Source of the DNA: SFWF01 sp045539925
Lineage (GTDB): Bacteria > Bacillota > Clostridia > Oscillospirales > Acutalibacteraceae
NCBI GenBank assembly: GCA_045539925.1
Contig: JAZQGH010000114.1
Span: forward strand, 1 to 64,000
Direction: 5' to 3'
Length of the DNA: 64,000 nucleotides
Notes under the pieces: generated by a model
What the model saw: the letters and a program-made list of their open reading frames with translations, nothing else
What the model was told of the DNA's origin: nothing
Databases searched by the model: none
Position numbers and translations under genes: made by a program
Shown here: positions 42,413 to 51,363 of the stretch, in pieces
Layout: every line of letters begins with the position of its first letter
Position numbering within the stretch: the first letter of the stretch is position 1

Positions 42413-42919
42413 ATGAATAATGGTTTGCTGATTCTTGGAGCAGGTCAATTTGGTTCAGTTGTACGGGAAATTGCAGAAAGTATGCAGTGCTTTGACCGAA
42501 TTGATTTTCTTGATGATATTGAGAGCGAAAAGGCTATCGGTTCCTTTGCAGATTGTGATAAATTTGCTTCCACTTATAAAAACGCGATAGTTGCCATAGG
42601 CAATGTAGATAACCGCTGCTATTGGATTGAAAAACTTACAAAACTCGGTTTTTTTGTTCCCATTCTTATACACAGCAAAGCATGTGTAAGCAGCTCAGCA
42701 TTTTTAGACATAGGTACTGTTGTTGAACCTATGGCGGTGGTACAAGCCAATGCTACAATTGGTGTCGGCTCTTTAATATGTTCAGGAGCTGTAGTTAAAC
42801 ACAATTCAGTTGTTGGTGATTACTGTTATATTGACTGTAACAGCACGGTAATGCCTGAAGCAACCGTTCCGTCTAAAACAAGAGTCAACTCGAACACAGT
42901 ATATTTCTTTAGAAACTAG
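42413..42919 (+). CDS. PglD/NeuD-type acetyltransferase
   Basis: The 168-aa protein has the N-terminal Rossmann-like half of the NeuD/PglD family (GLLILGAGQFGSVVREIAES) and a left-handed beta-helix of hexapeptide repeats from about residue 90 (VEPMAVVQANATIGVGSLICSGAVV as repeating units). The probable catalytic histidine is residue 130 in VVKHNSVVGDY. Relatives acetylate a sugar amine or hydroxyl during polysaccharide or glycan synthesis. It is about 30 residues shorter than typical PglD. It is the first gene of the operon, followed by the initiating transferase, as in pgl-like clusters, but no PglE/PglF partner is present. Confidence 0.82.
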   Translation: MNNGLLILGAGQFGSVVREIAESMQCFDRIDFLDDIESEKAIGSFADCDKFASTYKNAIVAIGNVDNRCYWIEKLTKLGFFVPILIHSKACVSSSAFLDIGTVVEPMAVVQANATIGVGSLICSGAVVKHNSVVGDYCYIDCNSTVMPEATVPSKTRVNSNTVYFFRN

Positions 42920-42949
42920 TTATGTTCTTTATATATTAGGGGTAGGTTT

Positions 42950-43585
42950 ATGTATAACAAATTTATTAAGAGGGCGCTCGACATCATACTTTCGTTTATA
43001 GGCATTTTGGTTTTGGCTGTTCCGATGTTGGTTGTTGCTGTCATTATTAAGCTTGATTCTAAAGGACCGATTCTTTTTAAGCAGAAACGAATCGGTATAC
43101 ATAAAAAAGAATTTACGATATATAAATTCCGCTCGATGAAGACCGATGTTCCCAAAGATATGCCGACGCATTTACTTGATAATGCTGATTCTCATATGAC
43201 CTCATGGCAAAAGTTTATGAGAAAGGCTTCAATTGACGAGCTTCCGCAGCTTTTTAATATTTTAAAAGGGGATATGAGTATAATAGGTCCGCGTCCTGCA
43301 TTATGGAATCAGTACGACCTTATTGCTGAGCGAGATAAGTATGGCGCAAATGATGTTCAACCCGGTCTTACAGGTTGGGCGCAGATAAACGGACGTGACG
43401 AACTTGAGATACCTGTAAAAGCAAAATACGACGGCGAATACATAGAAAATTTAAGTTTTGGTTTTGACTGTAAATGTTTCCTCGGAACAATCGGCAAGGT
43501 TCTTAAATCTGAGGGTGTGGTTGAGGGTAAATCTGTTTTGACAGATGCACAGTCGACTGAGGAAAAAGAGGTTATACATAAGTGA
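42950..43585 (+). CDS. Initiating sugar-phosphate transferase (PglC/WcaJ family)
   Basis: This enzyme loads the first sugar phosphate onto undecaprenyl phosphate, starting each repeat unit. The 211-aa protein has the N-terminal membrane re-entrant helix (about residues 9-32), the KRIGIHKKEFTIYKFRSMKT motif, the catalytic Asp-Glu pair in KASIDELPQLFNIL (about residue 93) and IIGPRPALWNQYD and QPGLTGWAQINGRD motifs. The size matches the minimal monotopic PglC type. The donor sugar is not predictable from these motifs alone. It is followed by a GT4 transferase with a 4-nt overlap. Confidence 0.93.
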   Translation: MYNKFIKRALDIILSFIGILVLAVPMLVVAVIIKLDSKGPILFKQKRIGIHKKEFTIYKFRSMKTDVPKDMPTHLLDNADSHMTSWQKFMRKASIDELPQLFNILKGDMSIIGPRPALWNQYDLIAERDKYGANDVQPGLTGWAQINGRDELEIPVKAKYDGEYIENLSFGFDCKCFLGTIGKVLKSEGVVEGKSVLTDAQSTEEKEVIHK

Positions 43586-44688
43586 AAATTGCTGTTCTTT
43601 CATCACATACACCATCTCTTTTCTGGTTCAGAATGGATATGATGCGTGCTTTTATCGAGCTTGGTCACGAGGTCGTTGCTATAGGTGATGGACCATGCGA
43701 TCTATGGAAAGATAGGTTTGCTGAAAATGGCATTAAATATATCTGTGCTAAGATATACCGCACAGGTACAAACCCAATCAATGATATTAAGACCTTGCTT
43801 TCGTTAAGAAAAACACTCAAAAATGAGGCGCCGGATAAGGTGTTTACTTATCAGGCTAAAACCGTTATTTATGGTACAATAGCCGCCAATATGCTTGGTA
43901 TAACCGATGTGTATCCTTTAATCGCCGGTATAGGTTCGGTGTTTTTGTCAAGTGGTTTTAAGAATAAAATCATCGCTTTTATCCTTAAATGCGAATACCG
44001 TTTTTCTATGAGAAAGTGCAAAACAGTATTTTTTCAAAATTTTCACGATGTTTTGTTGTTTGAAAAGCTTAAGATTGTCTGCAGAGATAATGTTGTTATG
44101 CTGAATGGCTCGGGCGTAAATTTAAACAAATTTCAAAATAAGCCTTTGCCTGACATGCCAGCTTTTCTTTGTATTAGTCGCTTAATAAAGGATAAAGGCG
44201 TTATTGAGTATCTTGAAGCCGCTAAGCTGATTAAACAAAAATATCCAACTGTAAGATTTATGTTGGTAGGTCCGTTTGATTCAAATCCTTCGGCAATCAG
44301 CCAAGAGGAGTTACAACCATACATTGACGGCGGAGTGGTTGAATATTTCGGAGAGAAAGATGATGTAAGACCATTTATAGAAGATTGTACGGTTTTTGTT
44401 CTACCGTCTTATCGAGAGGGGACACCGAAGACCGTTCTTGAGGCTATGGCGATTGGACGGGCTGTTATCACAACTGATGCACCTGGTTGCCGTGAAACAG
44501 TTAAAGATGGATTTAACGGATTCTTAGTGCCTGTTAAGGATGTTAATGCCTTAGCTGACAGAATGGAATTTTTAATCAATAACCGCAATACAGTTTGTGA
44601 AATGGCTGCTAACGGTAGAAATATTGTAGAAGAGCGTTTTGATGTAGTTAAAGTAAATCAGTTAATTACATCAAGTATGAAATTATAG
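43582..44688 (+). CDS. Glycosyltransferase, GT4 family
   Basis: The 368-aa protein has the GT-B fold. The N-terminal acceptor half contains FWFRMDMMRAFIELGHEV and the YPLIAGIGSVF region. The C-terminal donor half contains the E-x7-E motif region LPSYREGTPKTVLEAMAIG (about residues 275-293), typical of retaining GT4 enzymes. Its order directly after a PglC-type transferase and its similarity in pattern to PglA suggest that it adds the second sugar, perhaps an N-acetylhexosamine; that is an inference. GTG 43582 overlaps the preceding stop (GTGA). Confidence 0.88.
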   Translation: MKIAVLSSHTPSLFWFRMDMMRAFIELGHEVVAIGDGPCDLWKDRFAENGIKYICAKIYRTGTNPINDIKTLLSLRKTLKNEAPDKVFTYQAKTVIYGTIAANMLGITDVYPLIAGIGSVFLSSGFKNKIIAFILKCEYRFSMRKCKTVFFQNFHDVLLFEKLKIVCRDNVVMLNGSGVNLNKFQNKPLPDMPAFLCISRLIKDKGVIEYLEAAKLIKQKYPTVRFMLVGPFDSNPSAISQEELQPYIDGGVVEYFGEKDDVRPFIEDCTVFVLPSYREGTPKTVLEAMAIGRAVITTDAPGCRETVKDGFNGFLVPVKDVNALADRMEFLINNRNTVCEMAANGRNIVEERFDVVKVNQLITSSMKL

Positions 44689-44696
44689 GAGTGAAA

Positions 44697-46010
44697 ATGA
44701 TGGGTCTTTATGAAAACATCGTTAATGGTGAAGAGAGCATTTCGCTTGTAGGTCTTGGGTATGTTGGTATGCCGATTGCTGTAGCTTTTGCAAAAAAAGT
44801 TAAGGTTATAGGATATGACCTTAATGCCAAAAAAATTGAACTCTATAAATCGGGTGTCGATCCAACTAAAGAGGTTGGCGATGACTCTATCAAAAACACT
44901 ACCGTTGAGTTTACAAGTGATGAATCTATGCTCCAAAAAGCAAAGTTTCATATTGTTGCTGTACCTACACCAGTTAATGACGATCATACTCCTGATCTTA
45001 CTCCTGTTGAAGGTGCGAGTAAAATTGTAGGGCGCAATCTAACTAAAGGCAGTATAGTTGTATATGAATCGACTGTATATCCTGGTGTAACCGAAGAGGT
45101 TTGTGTTCCTATACTTGAAAGAGAATCGGGACTTAAGTGCGGTGTAGATTTCAAGGTGGGTTATAGCCCTGAGCGCATCAATCCCGGCGATAAGGTCCAC
45201 CGTCTCGAAACTATCGTTAAAATTGTTTCAGGTATGGACGACGAGACTTTGGACACAGTTGCAAAGGTTTACGAGCTTGTAGTTGAAGCAGGTGTTCATA
45301 GAGCAGAAAGCATTAAGGTTGCTGAGGCTGCAAAGGTAATTGAGAACAGTCAGCGCGATATTAATATTGCATTTATGAACGAGCTCTCTATTATCTTTAA
45401 TAAAATGGGCATTGATACTAAATCTGTTCTCGAGGCTGCCGGAACCAAGTGGAATTTCTTGAAATTTTATCCCGGTCTTGTAGGAGGTCACTGCATAGGC
45501 GTTGACCCTTATTACCTTACCTATAAATCCGAAAAAATCGGATATAAGAGTCAGGTTATACTTGCAGGACGCCGTATAAACGATGGTATGGGAAAATTTG
45601 TTGCCGAAACCGCAACCAAAAATCTTATTAAGGTTGGCAAAACTATTAAAGATGCTAAGGTTGCTATTCTCGGATTTACTTTCAAGGAAAACTGTCCAGA
45701 CACACGAAACAGTAAGGTTTTCGATATTGTTTGCGAACTTCGTGAATACGGTATCGAGCCTGTTGTTGCCGATCCTGTTGCAGATAAGGATGAGGCAAAG
45801 CAGCATTATGGAATCGAGTTTGTGGATATAGCAGATATAAAAAATATGGACGCTGTTATTCTTGCTGTTGCACACGATGAGTTTACAAAGCTTACTATGG
45901 AAGATATTTCTCGCTTCTTTGCTGATGGCACTAAGGTTCTTCTTGATGTAAAGGGTCTGCTTGACCGCAAGGAATATGAAGCCGCAGGCTATAATTATTG
46001 GAGACTGTAA
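44697..46010 (+). CDS. UDP-N-acetylhexosamine 6-dehydrogenase (WbpA/TviB/WbpO type)
   Basis: The 437-aa enzyme oxidises C6 of a UDP-HexNAc to the uronic acid with two NAD. It has the Rossmann motif LVGLGYVGMPIAVAFA (about residue 16), ESTVYPGVTEEV (about 120) and the catalytic cysteine in VGGHCIGVDPYYLTYK (about 265), followed by the C-terminal NAD-domain half (LGFTFKENCPDTRNSK). The YVGMPIA and EENxPDTRNS-type patterns place it with WbpA/TviB rather than UDP-glucose dehydrogenase. AGGAG at 44687-44691 is spaced 5 nt from ATG 44697. It works with the epimerase gene that follows. Confidence 0.9.
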   Translation: MMGLYENIVNGEESISLVGLGYVGMPIAVAFAKKVKVIGYDLNAKKIELYKSGVDPTKEVGDDSIKNTTVEFTSDESMLQKAKFHIVAVPTPVNDDHTPDLTPVEGASKIVGRNLTKGSIVVYESTVYPGVTEEVCVPILERESGLKCGVDFKVGYSPERINPGDKVHRLETIVKIVSGMDDETLDTVAKVYELVVEAGVHRAESIKVAEAAKVIENSQRDINIAFMNELSIIFNKMGIDTKSVLEAAGTKWNFLKFYPGLVGGHCIGVDPYYLTYKSEKIGYKSQVILAGRRINDGMGKFVAETATKNLIKVGKTIKDAKVAILGFTFKENCPDTRNSKVFDIVCELREYGIEPVVADPVADKDEAKQHYGIEFVDIADIKNMDAVILAVAHDEFTKLTMEDISRFFADGTKVLLDVKGLLDRKEYEAAGYNYWRL

Positions 46011-46011
46011 A

Positions 46012-46986
46012 ATGGGTTATAAACATTTAAGATTTCCCGAAAATTCTCTTTTTTTGGTTACAGGTGGAGCCGGTTTTATCGGCTCTAATCTTTGTGAAGC
46101 AATTTTAAATTTGGGTTATAAAGTCCGTTGTCTTGATGATTTGTCAACAGGCAAACAAAAAAACATTGATATGTTTTCTGACAATCCTAATTATGAGTTT
46201 ATTAAGGGAGATATTAAGGACTTTGATACCTGTATGTCGGCTTGTAACGGAGTAGACTATGTGCTTAATCAGGCTGCATGGGGAAGTGTGCCCCGTTCTA
46301 TAGAAATGCCTTTGTTTTACTGTGTAAACAATATTCAAGGCACTCTCAATATGATGGAAGCAGCACGTCAAAACGGTGTTAAAAAGTTTGTATATGCTTC
46401 CAGCTCTTCTGTTTACGGTGATGAACCTAATCTTCCTAAAACCGAGGGTAGGGAAGGAAATCTGCTTTCTCCCTATGCTCTTACTAAGCGCTGCGATGAA
46501 GAGTGGGCAAAGCAGTATACAATGCATTACGGTCTGGATACATACGGTCTTCGTTACTTTAATGTGTTTGGCAGAAGACAGGACCCTAACGGTGCGTATG
46601 CTGCGGTTATTCCTAAATTTATTAAAATGCTGATAAACGACGAGCAACCGACTATAAACGGCGACGGAAAGCAGAGCAGAGACTTCACCTATATCGAAAA
46701 TGTTATTGAGGCAAATTTAAAGGCTTGTCTTGCCTCACACGAAGCCGCAGGTAAGGCTTTCAATATTGCTTATGGCGGCAGAGAATATTTAATCGATATT
46801 TACTATTCGCTAACTAAGGCGTTGGATAAAGATATTGAGCCCAATTTCGGTCCCGACCGCAAGGGCGATATCAAGCATTCAAACGCCGATATTTCAAAAG
46901 CAAGAGAGCTTTTAGGCTACGACCCTGAGTACGATTTCTCACGCGGTCTGGGCGAAGCCATCGCTTGGTATAAGGAGAATTTGTAG
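46012..46986 (+). CDS. UDP-HexNAc(A) 4-epimerase (TviC/WbpP type)
   Basis: The 324-aa protein is an extended SDR with GGAGFIGSNLCEAIL (about residue 18), DLSTGKQKNI, the serine-tyrosine-lysine triad in YASSSSVYGDE and SPYALTKRCDEEW, and YFNVFGRRQDPNGAYAAVIP, the pattern of TviC/WbpP-type 4-epimerases acting on N-acetylated UDP-sugars. Paired one base after the dehydrogenase, it probably yields UDP-GalNAcA from UDP-GlcNAcA, or UDP-GalNAc before oxidation. The true start is ATG 46012; an upstream ATG at 45961 would only extend into the dehydrogenase gene. Confidence 0.88.
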   Translation: MGYKHLRFPENSLFLVTGGAGFIGSNLCEAILNLGYKVRCLDDLSTGKQKNIDMFSDNPNYEFIKGDIKDFDTCMSACNGVDYVLNQAAWGSVPRSIEMPLFYCVNNIQGTLNMMEAARQNGVKKFVYASSSSVYGDEPNLPKTEGREGNLLSPYALTKRCDEEWAKQYTMHYGLDTYGLRYFNVFGRRQDPNGAYAAVIPKFIKMLINDEQPTINGDGKQSRDFTYIENVIEANLKACLASHEAAGKAFNIAYGGREYLIDIYYSLTKALDKDIEPNFGPDRKGDIKHSNADISKARELLGYDPEYDFSRGLGEAIAWYKENL

Positions 46987-47042
46987 TTCTTGACTATAAA
47001 AACAGTTATAAAATTTAATTTTGCAAGTAGAGAGGTACGATT

Positions 47043-47957
47043 TTGGCAAGAGACACCTATAATCCGTTGGTAACTATTGTTATTCCTGTGTATAATGGCT
47101 CAAATTATATGAGAGAAGCAATAGATTCGGCAATTAATCAAACCTATAAGAATATTGAAATTATTGTTGTAAATGATGGCTCTACTGATGACGGAGAAAC
47201 CGAACGCATTGCATTGTCATATGGAGATAAAATTCATTATTTCTACAAAGAAAATGGCGGTTGCGCTTCTGCATTAAATTACGGAATCAGCAAAATGCAG
47301 GGAGAATGGTTTTCTTGGCTTTCACATGACGATGTGTACGACCCAAGAAAGGTTGAGTCTGCAATTACCAATATTATTAACAATCATCTTGACCATGAAA
47401 AGACGGTTGTTATGTGTCACGGAAAGGTGATAGATGCACAGGGAAAACATATATTTAGCAATACTATACCTTTTAAAAAAGGTTTTATAACTGCTGAAGA
47501 TATGTTTAAACAGTTTATGTATGATCGCTCATTAAATGGTTGTGCTCTTTTAATTCCTAAATATATTCTTGATGCAGTCGGACCTTTTGACATTAGTTAT
47601 ACGTATATTTTAGATTGGATATACTGGGTAAATATTGCATTAAATGGTTTTGGTTTTTATCAATATAACGAGTATCTGGTAATGAATAGAAGGCACATTG
47701 AACAAGTTTCTGTAAAGAGAAAAGATATTCGTACATCAGAACGTTTTCGCTTTGCAGAATATTTAATTAATAAATCAATATATGACACAAAAAAGCTACA
47801 ACTTATATGGTTGAATTGCTATCGAATTGGTTTTATGCATGGTTGTTCTGAAATTGAAAAAATATGTAAAATTAATATCAAAAATAAAATATATGGATAT
47901 TTTTTGCGTTGTTTATTAGGTGCTAAAAAAACGGTTAAAAAGGTATTGTTAAAATGA
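47043..47957 (+). CDS. Glycosyltransferase, GT2 family
   Basis: The 304-aa protein has a GT-A fold GT2 catalytic domain: VTIVIPVYNGSNYMREAIDSA at the start, VNDGSTDDGE (about residue 45), the DxD-like motif in WLSHDDVYDP (about 97) and LDWIYWVNIA as the W-rich acceptor region. The C-terminal 80 residues are lysine-rich and helical, perhaps membrane-associated. The start is TTG 47043 behind AGAGAGGT. This and the next genes look more AT-rich than the sugar-nucleotide genes before them. Linkage and sugars are not predictable. Confidence 0.85.
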   Translation: MARDTYNPLVTIVIPVYNGSNYMREAIDSAINQTYKNIEIIVVNDGSTDDGETERIALSYGDKIHYFYKENGGCASALNYGISKMQGEWFSWLSHDDVYDPRKVESAITNIINNHLDHEKTVVMCHGKVIDAQGKHIFSNTIPFKKGFITAEDMFKQFMYDRSLNGCALLIPKYILDAVGPFDISYTYILDWIYWVNIALNGFGFYQYNEYLVMNRRHIEQVSVKRKDIRTSERFRFAEYLINKSIYDTKKLQLIWLNCYRIGFMHGCSEIEKICKINIKNKIYGYFLRCLLGAKKTVKKVLLK

Positions 47958-49171
47958 AAATACTACAAATTAATGCCGTTAACGCAGTAGCCTCAACCGG
48001 AAGAAATGTTACCGAATTAAACGAGTTTTTTGTTTCAAGAGGTCACGAATGTGCGGTTGCATATTCAAAAGGACCGTCTGTCGATAAAAGTCACGAATAT
48101 GTTATTGGAACTAATCTGGATACTAAAATTCATGCTTTTTGTTCGAGACTTTTTGGGTTACAGGGATATTTTTCTTGCTTAGCTACAAGAGGTTTACATA
48201 AATTTATAAATAAGTTCAACCCGGATATAGTTGTTCTTAACAACCTTCATGGCAATTTTATAAATTTACCGATGCTTCTAAAATACATAGCAAAAAAGGA
48301 TATTGCGACCGTTGTTGTGCTACATGACTGTTGGTATTATACAGGAAAATGTTGTCATTATACGGCACAAGGATGCTATAAATGGCAAGATAAATGCGGT
48401 AAATGTCCATCACTTAAAAAATACAATAAAAGCTGGCTTTTTGATAGAACTAAAAAGATGTTGGCCGATAAAAAGAGATTATTTAATAGTATTCCAAGAC
48501 TTGCGGTAGTGGGTGTTTCTGATTGGATTACAAATCAGGCAAAGATGGCACCTGTCTTTGAAAATGCCAGTGTAATAAAAAGAATCTATAACTGGATTGA
48601 TACTGACAAATTTGTGCCGACAAACACAGATAATCTACGCAAAAAACTTAATCTTGCAGACAAAGATATTATTCTTTGTGTTGCAAGCGGGTGGAATAAA
48701 GAAAAGGGTATTGACACCGTTTTAAGTGTTTCAGAACAGCTTAATGATAATGAAGTTATTCTGCTAGTAGGAAATTTGCCTTCTGACTTGTGTTTAAGTA
48801 ATAAAATTGTTAATATCCCCACTACACATTCCGTAGATCAACTTGTGCAGTTTTACTCCATGGCAGATGTTTTCTTTCAACCATCCTTAGAAGAAACCTT
48901 CGGGAAGGTTAGCGCGGAAGCACTTTCATGCGGAACGCCTGTTGTCTGCTTTAATTCCACAGCCAATCCCGAACTTGTTGGAGACGGTTGCGGTGCGGTT
49001 TTATCCGCAGGCGACATTGACGGTGTTATATACGAGATACGAAATATATTTGCAACAGGCAAGCAGTCTTATTCTAATAGCTGCCGAGCTTTTGCAAAAG
49101 TGAATTTCTCTAAAAATACAAACCTTGAACAGTATCTAGAGCTATTCAAAAAAATTACCATAAAGAAATGA
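47954..49171 (+). CDS. Glycosyltransferase, GT4 family with cysteine cluster
   Basis: The 405-aa GT-B protein has a GT4 donor domain with ASGWNKEKGIDTVL (about residue 237) and the glutamate motif PSLEETFGKVSAEALSCG (about 312-330). A cysteine-rich segment at residues about 124-155 (HDCWYYTGKCCHY, then GCYKWQDKCGKCP) carries six cysteines and may bind zinc. This insert marks a GT4 subgroup seen in colanic-acid-type clusters (WcaC-like). ATG 47954 overlaps the preceding TGA. Confidence 0.85.
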   Translation: MKILQINAVNAVASTGRNVTELNEFFVSRGHECAVAYSKGPSVDKSHEYVIGTNLDTKIHAFCSRLFGLQGYFSCLATRGLHKFINKFNPDIVVLNNLHGNFINLPMLLKYIAKKDIATVVVLHDCWYYTGKCCHYTAQGCYKWQDKCGKCPSLKKYNKSWLFDRTKKMLADKKRLFNSIPRLAVVGVSDWITNQAKMAPVFENASVIKRIYNWIDTDKFVPTNTDNLRKKLNLADKDIILCVASGWNKEKGIDTVLSVSEQLNDNEVILLVGNLPSDLCLSNKIVNIPTTHSVDQLVQFYSMADVFFQPSLEETFGKVSAEALSCGTPVVCFNSTANPELVGDGCGAVLSAGDIDGVIYEIRNIFATGKQSYSNSCRAFAKVNFSKNTNLEQYLELFKKITIKK

Positions 49172-49182
49172 GAAGATAAACA

Positions 49183-50238
49183 GTGTTATTGGTTTATGGC
49201 GGCATAGTATTGCTTTTCTTTTTACAACCTAATACGAAACAGAGGTTGACTAATCAAAAAACTTTTAGTATAGTTGCTCTTTTGTTTCTATTTGCAGTTG
49301 CTGCCTTAAGAGCTAAAAACTACGGTGATTTAATTCAATATAGGTACAGATTTTCTTTGTTACCATCAATTACATATTCTGACTTATTTAATTCTTGGAT
49401 AGACGGCGATCAAAAGGATTTTGGCTTTTATTCCGTTGCTAAAATATTTGCTGACATAGGATTCTCTGCTGATTTTTGGATTATTGCTATCGGTGCCGTC
49501 TTTTGTGCGTTCTTTGCTTATTTTATTTATAAATACTCGAGCGATTCGTTTATAAGTGTCGTTATTTTATTAACGCTTTATTACGATTTTACCTTTACGG
49601 GGCTAAGACAAACAATAGCAATGGCAATTATTTTCTTATCTTGTAAATTTATTTCTGAAAGAAAGCCTATATTGTTTATTGTTTCTGTCTTATTTGCTGC
49701 ATTATTTCATTCATCTGCGTTAGTTTTCCTACCTGCTTATTTAATAGCTAAATTAAAGGTTGGATGGAAGAACGTTATCGCAGTTGCAATTTCTTTGGTA
49801 ATTGCAGTATTTGCGCCAAACTATTTTAGGTCCTTGGTAACAGCATTATCATGGAACGAATCGTTAGAGTTGTATGCAGATTCGAGCCAGGCGCTTACAT
49901 GGTCAGGATATGTTATACAGCTTGTAGTTTTTGTTTTCTGTTTTGTGTTTAGAAACTATATTGATAAAACGAATGAACATACTGTAAAAACAATAGACGG
50001 ATTTATAAATTTAATAACAGTAGGACTTTGTTTACAGTCTTTTGCAATAGTTATTGCAGAGATGTTCAGAATGAGTTATTACTACTCTTTATGTTCTGTA
50101 GTTACCATACCATTATTAGTTTCACTGCAAAAAAATAAAGATAATAGCAGAATATTGTATTTGTGTGTGTTGATTTCATTTTTTGCTTATATGTTATTTA
50201 GGGGCGCATATTTCAATTACACATTTTTTTGGAGTTAG
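49183..50238 (+). CDS. Polysaccharide polymerase, EpsG/Wzy type
   Basis: The 351-aa protein has about ten hydrophobic segments and the EpsG-family signature FTFTGLRQTIAMAII (about residue 140), followed by FHSSALVFLPAYLI (about 185). EpsG/Wzy proteins join lipid-linked repeat units on the outer face of the membrane. The N-terminal RAKNYGDLIQYRYRF also fits the family. The start GTG 49183 has only a weak GAGAAGA upstream, suggesting coupling to the preceding gene. It is the only polymerase candidate in the operon. Confidence 0.85.
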   Translation: MLLVYGGIVLLFFLQPNTKQRLTNQKTFSIVALLFLFAVAALRAKNYGDLIQYRYRFSLLPSITYSDLFNSWIDGDQKDFGFYSVAKIFADIGFSADFWIIAIGAVFCAFFAYFIYKYSSDSFISVVILLTLYYDFTFTGLRQTIAMAIIFLSCKFISERKPILFIVSVLFAALFHSSALVFLPAYLIAKLKVGWKNVIAVAISLVIAVFAPNYFRSLVTALSWNESLELYADSSQALTWSGYVIQLVVFVFCFVFRNYIDKTNEHTVKTIDGFINLITVGLCLQSFAIVIAEMFRMSYYYSLCSVVTIPLLVSLQKNKDNSRILYLCVLISFFAYMLFRGAYFNYTFFWS

Positions 50239-50242
50239 TTAA

Positions 50243-51361
50243 ATGAAATATATTGGATTTTACTCTACTGAAAATAACAATCGCCCAAGCTCATTAGCGG
50301 CGACAAATAAAATGAATTATATTGCTAAAGCCTTGGGCGAGGTCGGTTATTCATCCGAAATAATTGTTGCTGGAATGGAAGCGCCTACTGCACAAGCTTT
50401 TAAGAATGAAAGGATTAGCAAAACAACCACAGCATATTTTTTTAAAAGTTATGTGCGTAGCTCTAATAAGTTAATACGGATATATAATGTTCTCAAAAGT
50501 AGGTTCATACTGTTCTTTTACTGTCTGAAAAACATAAAAAAAGATGAACAGGTTATTGTATATCATTCTCTTGAGCTTATGCGTCCATTATATTTTGCAA
50601 AGCTGTTTAAAGGCTTTAAAATGATACTCGAGGTTGAGGAAATATATAATGACGTTAAAAAACACTCTTTTTTTTCAAGTCAAATGGAACAGCGTTTTGT
50701 TAACTCTGCAGATAAGTATATATTCCCAACAAAATTATTAGACGAAAAGTATAATATCAACTCAAAACCGTCGGTTATTATTCATGGTACATATCAAGTT
50801 GAACCTGACAGACAGGTAAAATTTGACGATGGAAAAATACATGTTGTTTATGCTGGCACATTCGACCCTCGTAAAGGCGGTGCAGCAGCAGCAGCAGCAG
50901 GGGAGTTTCTTGACGGCAGATATCATTTGCACATAATCGGTTTTGGAAGCGCTGAAGATAAAAAATATCTGCTTTCGGAGATTGAACGAGTGTCTAAAAC
51001 TTCAGACTGTACAGTAACATATGATGGCTTGTTATCGGGTGACGACTATATTTGCTTTGTTCAGAGTTGTCATATAGGACTTAGTACTCAGAATCCTACA
51101 GCAGCTTTTAATGACACGTCATTTCCGTCAAAAATACTTTCCTATATGGCAAATGGTCTTAGAGTGGTAAGCATAAAGATACCGACTATTGAAGAATCTG
51201 CAATTGGTTCATATATGTTCTATTACAATAACCAAACTCCTGAGGAGATTGCTAATGCAATTAAAGAAGTATCTATTATTGATACATATAATCCAAGAGA
51301 GATAATTGGAAATCTTAATGATACCTTTAAAAAAGAAATTAAAAAATTGATAGAGGAGTAG
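50243..51361 (+). CDS. Glycosyltransferase, GT4-like
   Basis: The 372-aa protein looks like a GT-B transferase. The C-terminal half has VVYAGTFDPRKGG (about residue 207), then LHIIGFGS and a late FPSKILSYMANGLRVVS motif, which stands in for the classic E-x7-E donor site. The N-terminal half (MKYIGFYSTENNNRPSSLAATNKMNYIAKALGE; start of the motif only) is the acceptor domain. Six GCA codons in a row (50882-50899) give an alanine tract right after the sugar-nucleotide loop. AGTTAGTT provides little ribosome-site signal before ATG 50243. Confidence 0.75.
   Translation: MKYIGFYSTENNNRPSSLAATNKMNYIAKALGEVGYSSEIIVAGMEAPTAQAFKNERISKTTTAYFFKSYVRSSNKLIRIYNVLKSRFILFFYCLKNIKKDEQVIVYHSLELMRPLYFAKLFKGFKMILEVEEIYNDVKKHSFFSSQMEQRFVNSADKYIFPTKLLDEKYNINSKPSVIIHGTYQVEPDRQVKFDDGKIHVVYAGTFDPRKGGAAAAAAGEFLDGRYHLHIIGFGSAEDKKYLLSEIERVSKTSDCTVTYDGLLSGDDYICFVQSCHIGLSTQNPTAAFNDTSFPSKILSYMANGLRVVSIKIPTIEESAIGSYMFYYNNQTPEEIANAIKEVSIIDTYNPREIIGNLNDTFKKEIKKLIEE
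50882..50899 (+). repeat. (GCA)6 trinucleotide repeat inside a glycosyltransferase gene
   Basis: Six perfect GCA units are in frame and encode six alanines after the GTFDPRKGG loop. Gain or loss of units would change the alanine number without a frameshift. Confidence 0.9.
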
Positions 51362-51363
51362 TT

